From: an uncultured Collinsella sp.
GTDB taxonomy: Bacteria; Actinomycetota; Coriobacteriia; Coriobacteriales; Coriobacteriaceae
Direction of reading: 5' to 3'
Assembly: GCA_902478865.1 (NCBI GenBank)
Contig: CABSNA010000088.1
Location: 1-5,984, forward strand
DNA: 5,984 bases
Under the pieces are notes generated by a model. It made no database searches and had not been told where the DNA came from. It was given only the letters and a program-made list of their open reading frames with translations. A program made the position numbers and the translations under genes. Shown here one piece after another: positions 1-3,374 of the stretch (position 1 is the first letter of the stretch; each line of letters starts with the position of its first letter).

Positions 1-27
1 GCAGCGTCAGATGTGTATAAGAGACAG
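1..27 (+). other. Nextera transposase adapter remnant (sequencing artefact)
   Basis: The first 27 bases match the 3' part of the Illumina Nextera read-1 adapter, ending in the transposase mosaic-end AGATGTGTATAAGAGACAG (positions 9-27). Genomic sequence starts at 28. Read in the plus direction the adapter encodes the well-known artefact peptide MCIRDR. On the minus strand it extends the truncated patatin frame with spurious residues. It marks an untrimmed contig end and has no biological meaning here. Confidence 0.97.
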
Positions 28-685
28 GATAGGGGTAGTCGGCATAGCGGGCGCGCGCGGCAGGCATAAACTCGTAAGGCTTTTTCTCATACGAACGATC
101 CTGCGTGACGATGACGACTGCACGGTCGAAGCCCGCCTCCTCCAGCACGTGCTCGATGGGGATCGAATCGGCTACGCCACCGTCGACATATTTGTGCCCG
201 TCAATCTCGACCGGCGGCGTCACCAGCGGCAGCGACGTCGATGCGCGCACGGCATCGAGGTCGAGCACGGCGCTTTTGACCGGGAGGTACGTGGCGGTTC
301 CAAAGAGCATGTCCGTCGCGACGGCGTACATCTCGATGGGGCTCGCGTCGAACGCCTCGTTGTCAAAGGGATCCAGGCGGTCCTGGATATCGTTGAAGAT
401 AAAGTCGTAACCCACGATGGAGCCCGTGGATGCGAAGGATGCGGCACCCATGTAGCGGTTGTCATTGCAGAAGGTCAGGTTGATGCGATTGACGCGACCG
501 ATCTGGTGTGACTTGTAGTTGACGCCGTTGAACGCACCGGCCGATACGCCATATACCGCCGGAATTTCGACACCGGCCTCCATGAGAACGTCGAGCACGC
601 CGGCGGTAAACTGCCCACGAAAACTGCCACCCTCCAAGACGAGCGCGACCTTGCCGGCGTTCTTTGCCTTATCTTCTGCAGTCAT
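28..685 (-). CDS. Patatin-like phospholipase family protein (C-terminus cut off by contig end)
   Basis: Reading leftwards from ATG at 685-683, the frame stays open for 219 genomic codons and then runs into the adapter, so the C-terminus is missing. A strong AGGAGG (696-691) lies 5 nt before the start and fixes it. The protein has the patatin hallmarks: a glycine-rich oxyanion-hole motif EGGSFRG (residues 18-24), the nucleophile elbow GVSAG (46-50, Ser48), and the dyad aspartate in DGG (168-170, Asp168) about 120 residues later. Patatin-family enzymes are Ser-Asp dyad acyl hydrolases acting on lipid esters. This one has no signal peptide, so it is probably cytoplasmic, resembling the YjjU group, whose members usually have about 280-350 residues. 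Its natural substrate cannot be read from the sequence. Upstream lies a palindromic repeat array rather than an obvious promoter or co-directional gene. The family call is secure; the specific activity is inference. Confidence 0.93.
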
Positions 686-710
686 ATCGACCTCCTGCGA
701 TTGAGTTTTG

Positions 711-758
711 GCTTTCTTCTACCCAGTTTTGGGATGGAGGGCGCGCAGGTTTTTCGAG
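711..758. repeat. Decayed fifth unit of the 48-bp palindromic repeat array
   Basis: Exactly one period (62 bp) before the first clear unit, CCCAG recurs at 722-726, followed by TTTTGGGATGGAG (727-739). This retains the inner stem (CCCA, loop GTTT, TGGG), but the loop is much shorter than in intact units and the outer GGAAA/TTTCC arms are lost. I read it as an eroded copy because it stays in phase; chance similarity is possible. Confidence 0.5.
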
Positions 759-772
759 GCGGCAGGTGAAGC

Positions 773-1005
773 GGAAAGTGCGTCCCAGTTTGAGGCGGGA
801 TTCCGGGATGGACTTTCCGCTTGGACCGCCGTTAGGAAAGCGTGTCCCGTTCTGAGCGCGGATTCCGGGATGAACTTTCCGCTAGCCATTCATTTGGAAA
901 TTGCATCCCATTCCGAATGAGGATTCCGGGATGCGCTTTCCGCTTGAAACGTCATCCGGAAACCGCATCCCAGTCTGAACCGGAATTCTGGGATGGATTT
1001 TCCGC
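773..1005. repeat. Tandem array of four 48-bp imperfect palindromes, period 61-62 bp
   Basis: Four units of exactly 48 bp lie at 773-820, 835-882, 896-943 and 958-1005, separated by unlike spacers of 14, 13 and 14 bp. Each starts GGAAA, has TCCC at unit positions 11-14, then GGGATG at 33-38, and ends TTTCCGC. Each unit can fold as a hairpin in which GGAAA pairs with TTTCC and RTCCC pairs with GGGAT, with a variable internal loop at positions 6-8/39-41 and an apical loop of about 14 nt. The stem position 15/32 changes in a compensatory way (G-C in unit 2, A-T in unit 4). The right halves are better conserved than the left. The period is not a multiple of three and the frames crossing it are not conserved, so it is non-coding. 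It resembles REP/BIME-type intergenic palindromes. Function is unknown. Confidence 0.85.
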
Positions 1006-1059
1006 CTGGGGCGACGTTGATGCGGGGCATGGCAGGCTGCAGTCCGATCGGCATCGCAT

Positions 1060-1213
1060 CTGCATAGGGTTGAAGCTTTGCGCGGAGAATCCGCGTATTT
1101 GCTTCGCAAATCCGCACCGGCTTCGGCCGCCTGCCGGCGTCCTCGCCCGCTCGCTACAAACGCTTCGCGTTTGCTTAACGCTCGCGCCCTGCATAGAGTT
1201 CGATTCTCCGCGG
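1060..1213. repeat. Hairpin-rich intergenic element bounded by imperfect direct repeats
   Basis: The stretch is bounded by two related segments beginning CTGCATAG (1060-1067 and 1189-1196), each followed by RGTT and ending in CGCGG (1081-1085 and 1209-1213), about 129 bp apart. Between them is a chain of small hairpins: CGCGG/CCGCG (1081-1095), ATTTGC-TTC-GCAAAT (1097-1111), CGGC-TTCG-GCCG (1118-1129) and CAAACGC-TTC-GCGTTTG (1157-1173). The outer arms CGCGGAGAATC (1081-1091) and GATTCTCCGCG (1202-1212) are perfect inverted complements. No start codon with a ribosome binding site or protein-like frame is present. It could be a dispersed palindromic element, a structured RNA, or debris of an integration event beside tmRNA. 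I cannot decide from one copy. Confidence 0.55.
1196..1212 (+). repeat. Inverted 17-bp copy of the tmRNA T-arm
   Basis: GAGTTCGATTCTCCGCG here is identical to the T-arm region of the tmRNA gene, which reads on the minus strand at 1295-1279, so the copy is in opposite orientation and 66 bp from it. A shorter copy, GCGCGGAGAATC, lies at 1080-1091 in the same orientation as the complement in tmRNA (1278-1289). The bases around the copy do not make a full acceptor stem, so this is a fragment and not a second tRNA-like gene. Confidence 0.8.
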
Positions 1214-1223
1214 TATCTACAAG

Positions 1224-1261
1224 TAATAAAAAGGCAGGTAGAGACACTTCTCTACCTGCCT
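1224..1261 (-). terminator. Rho-independent terminator of tmRNA
   Basis: On the minus strand, 8 nt after the mature CCA end, a near-uninterrupted stem of 12-13 bp (GGCAGGTAGAGA at 1233-1244 paired with 1249-1260, loop CACT) is followed by five Ts (1232-1228) and ATTA. Position and orientation fit termination of the tmRNA transcript. Confidence 0.93.
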
Positions 1262-1269
1262 GTTACATA

Positions 1270-1633
1270 TGGTGGAGGCGCGGAGAATCGAACTCCGGTC
1301 CACGAAAGCCCCCTGATTGGCATCTCCAAGCTCAGTCGCTGGTTTAGTCTCGGACGCTTTGCGCGCAGCGACACGCTCGCGACGTCCTAACCGGTTCGGT
1401 CTTAGCCCGCGCCATACCGATTACGTGCGCAGGAGCATTCCCCTAAAATGACGTCGCGCCGGTGTCGGGGAAATCACCGGGTTGACGCGCCGCTATAAAT
1501 TAAGCAGCGAGAGCCATGGGCTCAAAAGAAGAGTTGTTGTCAATTCAATTTGACGGTACCCCTGTTTAACGAGGCGAGGAGACCTCGGCTTGCTTCCTCT
1601 CTCAGAGCTATCGTGTCGAAACCAGTCGCCCCC
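1270..1633 (-). ncRNA. ssrA: Transfer-messenger RNA (tmRNA, 10Sa RNA)
   Basis: This 364-nt RNA rescues stalled ribosomes with SmpB: it acts as an alanyl-tRNA, then supplies a short reading frame that tags the incomplete protein for proteolysis. The 5' end GGGGGCG (1633-1627) pairs with CGCCTCC near the 3' end, giving a 7-bp acceptor stem with a G-U wobble at the third pair, the alanine identity signal, followed by discriminator A and an encoded CCA (1272-1270). The conserved D-region GACTGGTTTCGAC follows the 5' stem, and a T-arm CGGAG-TTCGATT-CTCCG precedes the 3' stem. The tag frame ends in codons for ALAA and TAA (1500-1541). It is a one-piece, non-permuted tmRNA. A strong terminator lies just downstream; the promoter is not obvious. 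No smpB is visible in this window. Both ends are set by the acceptor pairing and should be accurate to a base or two. Confidence 0.97.
1500..1541 (-). other. tmRNA proteolysis-tag reading frame (DNNSSFEPMALAA)
   Basis: Within the tmRNA, codons read GAC AAC AAC TCT TCT TTT GAG CCC ATG GCT CTC GCT GCT TAA, giving DNNSSFEPMALAA and a stop. An in-frame TGA two codons upstream (1547-1545) limits how far the tag can extend, so resumption is at GAC (or at the preceding ATT). With the alanine from tmRNA itself, the tag is A-DNNSSFEPMALAA. The ALAA end is the ClpXP-recognised degron. Methionine precedes it where Tyr, Phe or a similar residue is more usual. Confidence 0.85.
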
Positions 1634-1872
1634 GGATGTCGGGAAAGTCTGGATGGTATCGGGCCTGCAAACACCCGATAACCGTCGACTTTTCAAGGAA
1701 CACGCGGGGTGAACCCCGCTCGTGGATAGCTATCTTACCACGTTCTAAAGGCAGACAGCTGTTCTATGCACGAGCTGTGAAGACCCCAATGTGCGCCGCA
1801 CTTCGCACTTTTGCTACCGATCGCGTCACGTATATTTTCGCCAAGCAAAATTGACCCGTCGAAAGGACCGTT
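1634..1872. promoter_or_regulatory. Divergent intergenic region between tmRNA and the 144-aa gene
   Basis: No gene is seen here. Two palindromes stand out. TATCGGG (1657-1663) and CCCGATA (1674-1680) form a perfect 7-bp inverted repeat starting 24 bp upstream of the tmRNA 5' end. GCGGGG-TGAA-CCCCGC (1704-1719) is a tight tetraloop hairpin with no T-run on either side. On the minus strand TACCAT (1659-1654) is a weak -10 candidate for tmRNA without a good -35. On the plus strand TATATT (1831-1836) could be the -10 of the 144-aa gene, again with no convincing -35. These promoter assignments are tentative. Confidence 0.35.
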
Positions 1873-2307
1873 ATGGATACCAAGCAGCAACTCGTCAATG
1901 CCCTCGCAGGCCTGGGCTCAACCATTACCGAAGCTATGGATGTCATCGAGGGCTTTGTCCCCTGCGGACATCCCGCCCTCACGGTATCGAACGCACTCGT
2001 CGCGCTGGACGTTGACGATGATGCAGCTCTCACTCAGCAGCTTGAGACCGTCGAGGGCTTTATCGACCACGTGAGTGAGAACCGCGGCGTGGCCGCCTAC
2101 CACGGTATCGAGGTCGAGCTCGCGGGTCCCAAGGCCGATCTGTTCGCAGCAATCCGCGAGGTAGGCGCCCTTATGCAGACCGCAGGCGTCAAGAACACCC
2201 AGGTCAACGAGTGGGTCTACCGCAGTCTGGCAGCACTCGACAGCTCCAACGAAAAGGCAGCCGAGCAGCTCGCAGAAAGTCCCACCATCAAGGCCGAGCT
2301 TTTGTAA
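1873..2307 (+). CDS. Hypothetical protein, 144 aa, acidic and mainly helical
   Basis: I do not recognise this protein. The start ATG follows GAAAGGA (1861-1867) by 5 nt, and the frame has strong high-GC third-position bias, so it is very likely real. It is acidic, lacks a signal peptide or membrane segment, and looks like a bundle of amphipathic helices: an opening KQQLVNALAGLGSTITEAMD segment, a PCGHPAL motif with the only Cys and a His around residues 36-41, an acidic turn DVDDDA (51-56), a helix with LETVEGFIDHV (62-72), and Ala/Leu-rich helices to the end. ALAGL/VAAY-type small-residue packing suggests a soluble cytoplasmic protein. It is a single gene, divergent from tmRNA and convergent with the toxin-antitoxin operon, ending at a strong hairpin. 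Nothing in the context assigns a function. Confidence 0.8.
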   Translation: MDTKQQLVNALAGLGSTITEAMDVIEGFVPCGHPALTVSNALVALDVDDDAALTQQLETVEGFIDHVSENRGVAAYHGIEVELAGPKADLFAAIREVGALMQTAGVKNTQVNEWVYRSLAALDSSNEKAAEQLAESPTIKAELL

Positions 2308-2315
2308 ATAGCAGA

Positions 2316-2354
2316 CGCGGGCCCCTTGGCGCATCGTCGTCCAAGGGGCCCGCG
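2316..2354. terminator. Perfect 14-bp hairpin between convergent genes, without T-tract
   Basis: CGCGGGCCCCTTGG (2316-2329) and its exact complement (2341-2354) enclose an 11-nt loop. It lies 8 nt after the stop of the plus-strand gene and 11 nt after the stop of the minus-strand toxin gene, so it can serve as a shared 3' end. Neither side has a T-run, so it may act as a transcript-end stabiliser or as a non-canonical terminator. Confidence 0.65.
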
Positions 2355-2365
2355 AACAGCTCGCG

Positions 2366-2881
2366 TCAACCGATAGCCGTGCCGCCGCGTTTGGCCAAAA
2401 CAAGAATCGGCATCATTTGACGAGGTGTCTTTGCTGCAAGATCGGCATGTTCGAGCAGTTTTCGATCGTTGGTCACCAAGTAATCAACCTGGGCGCGTTT
2501 GCATGCGGCGAGTACCAAGTTGTCCTCGTAATCGCGATGGAGCGCTAAGTATTTGTCGGCCAGCCAAAGGTCCGACGCATCTGCACCCACGGCCGTGGCG
2601 TTTTCGGTCATGTTCCGAACAAACGCCAGCGCCGCATCGCCAATCGCGCGGGCAGAAGCCTCGCCGAGCGCTCCCCCGCTGGCAAGAACGCTGCGCTTCA
2701 GTTCGTGCTGTACAACATACAGTACGTCCTTGGCGATATGCACCGGAAAGAACAGCAATGCCCCCGCCTCCGTCGCCTGCCCAATAAACGCGCGTGCGGC
2801 AAGCGACTCGGCATGGTCGGCGCAAAACGAATCGACCCAAACGTTGGCATCCACCATGATCTTAAGAGGGGCTCCGCTCAC
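2366..2881 (-). CDS. PIN-domain (VapC-like) toxin, predicted ribonuclease, 171 aa
   Basis: PIN-domain toxins are Mg-dependent ribonucleases that cut tRNA, rRNA or mRNA and are held inactive by a partner antitoxin. Residues fit a PIN fold: a first beta strand KIMVDANVWVDS (7-18, Asp11), then YEDNLVLAACK (118-128, Asp120) and YLVTNDRKLL (134-143, Asp139), the conserved acidic positions and the TND motif. The fourth acidic residue in the middle of the fold is not certain. I chose GTG at 2881-2879, which overlaps the antitoxin stop as GTGA, is preceded by AAAGGGG 8 nt away, and gives a short N-terminal lead into strand one. ATG at 2857-2855 is a possible alternative that would begin at MVDAN. A longer frame upstream would overlap most of the antitoxin and is rejected. 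The overlap implies translational coupling. At 171 aa it is longer than typical VapC (about 130), with an extra helical stretch around 60-105. The RNA target is unknown. Confidence 0.88.
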   Translation of the reverse strand: MSGAPLKIMVDANVWVDSFCADHAESLAARAFIGQATEAGALLFFPVHIAKDVLYVVQHELKRSVLASGGALGEASARAIGDAALAFVRNMTENATAVGADASDLWLADKYLALHRDYEDNLVLAACKRAQVDYLVTNDRKLLEHADLAAKTPRQMMPILVLAKRGGTAIG

Positions 2882-3213
2882 AGGATCATCCCCTTTTGGC
2901 GATAGTGCTCGTCCATGGCGTCGGAATAGATTGTGTCCCAATCGCGATCGTCGGATACGGACGACGCAGCGATACCCAGGTCCGCGTAAAGCTGATCCGC
3001 CACCGCCCATGATGCGGCGAACGGCGTATCGGGCGCGACGGTCTGCTGCCGGTCGTCGACGGCCGCAAGCACTTCCTCGCACTGCCCGCCACCCTGCGCG
3101 ACCTTCGCCACCACCTTTTTGATGAGTTCGGGCAGTGACCCGCCCGAAAGCCGCAGCGCCTCCTCGGCACGGTTCTTGACCTGGCGATCCACGCGAACGT
3201 TCACCTGCGCCAT
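2878..3213 (-). CDS. RelB/DinJ-family antitoxin (ribbon-helix-helix), 111 aa
   Basis: The N-terminus MAQVNVRVDRQVKNRAEEAL is the characteristic start of RelB/DinJ antitoxins: a beta strand (residues 2-8) that pairs in a dimer and enters the DNA major groove, then two helices (10-22 and 26-40). The remainder is a longer, acidic tail expected to wrap the toxin, with aromatic clusters around 65-76 and DWDTIYSDAMDEHY (91-104). The start is ATG at 3213-3211, supported by the family pattern although the ribosome binding site is poor; GTG at 3231-3229 in frame is an alternative. Starts further upstream fall inside the promoter. The gene is first in a two-gene operon and overlaps the PIN toxin by 4 bases. 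RelB/DinJ antitoxins are classically paired with RelE/YafQ toxins, so a PIN partner is a mixed pairing. It probably represses its own promoter. Confidence 0.9.
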   Translation of the reverse strand: MAQVNVRVDRQVKNRAEEALRLSGGSLPELIKKVVAKVAQGGGQCEEVLAAVDDRQQTVAPDTPFAASWAVADQLYADLGIAASSVSDDRDWDTIYSDAMDEHYRQKGMIL

Positions 3214-3251
3214 GCCGCTAACAGTACCCACGTCGATCCCGTTCCCTTCAA

Positions 3252-3300
3252 TTGCTAGCGTCGCTAGCAACACTATATAGAGAGGCTAGCACATGGTCAA
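3252..3300 (-). promoter_or_regulatory. Toxin-antitoxin promoter with GCTAGC operator repeats
   Basis: On the minus strand TTGACC (3300-3295) and TATAGT (3277-3272) are separated by exactly 17 bp, a near-consensus vegetative promoter with expected start near 3265. Three GCTAGC motifs overlie it: one in the spacer (3285-3290) and two at the transcription start, forming a perfect inverted repeat TTGCTAGCG-T-CGCTAGCAA (3252-3270). The ribbon-helix-helix antitoxin encoded just downstream is the obvious candidate to bind here, alone or with toxin. The binding is inferred. Confidence 0.8.
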
Positions 3301-3304
3301 ATGC

Positions 3305-3350
3305 AAAAGGCCTGCGCCTGGACGACACCGATGCCGTCTGGGCGCAGGCC
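3305..3350 (-). terminator. Rho-independent terminator of the metal ATPase operon
   Basis: GGCCTGCGCC (3309-3318) pairs perfectly with GGCGCAGGCC (3341-3350), and inside this GACG/CGTC can pair further. On the minus strand the stem begins 24 nt after the ATPase stop and is followed by TTTT (3308-3305). It also separates the ATPase operon from the toxin-antitoxin promoter immediately downstream. Confidence 0.85.
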
Positions 3351-3374
3351 AGATAACGTGGGTGAACACGTCTG

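Noticed and set aside
11..511. 166-aa plus-strand frame beginning in the adapter
   Set aside because: It starts with the artefact peptide MCIRDR and is antisense to the patatin gene, which has all its catalytic motifs.
773..1005. CRISPR array
   Set aside because: Repeats differ from each other at many positions, are 48-bp palindromes rather than near-identical direct repeats, and spacers are only 13-14 bp. No cas gene is nearby.
1060..1216. Second tRNA or tmRNA-like gene ending at the plus-strand T-arm copy
   Set aside because: No acceptor stem, anticodon arm or CCA can be paired around it; the T-stem is also imperfect.
708..1390. Open plus-strand frames crossing the palindromic array and the tmRNA 3' end (for example 842-1390)
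   Set aside because: The repeat period of 61-62 bp breaks any shared frame, there is no ribosome binding site, and the longer frame runs into the antisense of tmRNA. GC-rich palindromes naturally lack stops.
1493..1696. 67-aa minus-strand frame within tmRNA
   Set aside because: It is in a different frame from the tag and is an accidental reading of the structural RNA.
2366..3082. Longer 238-aa version of the PIN toxin
   Set aside because: The extra N-terminus is Arg/Gly-rich, reads across most of the antitoxin gene in another frame and precedes the conserved first PIN strand. The GTGA-coupled start is better supported.
3214..3273. Antitoxin start at GTG 3273
   Set aside because: It lies within the -10 box and upstream of the predicted transcript start near 3265, so it could not be translated.
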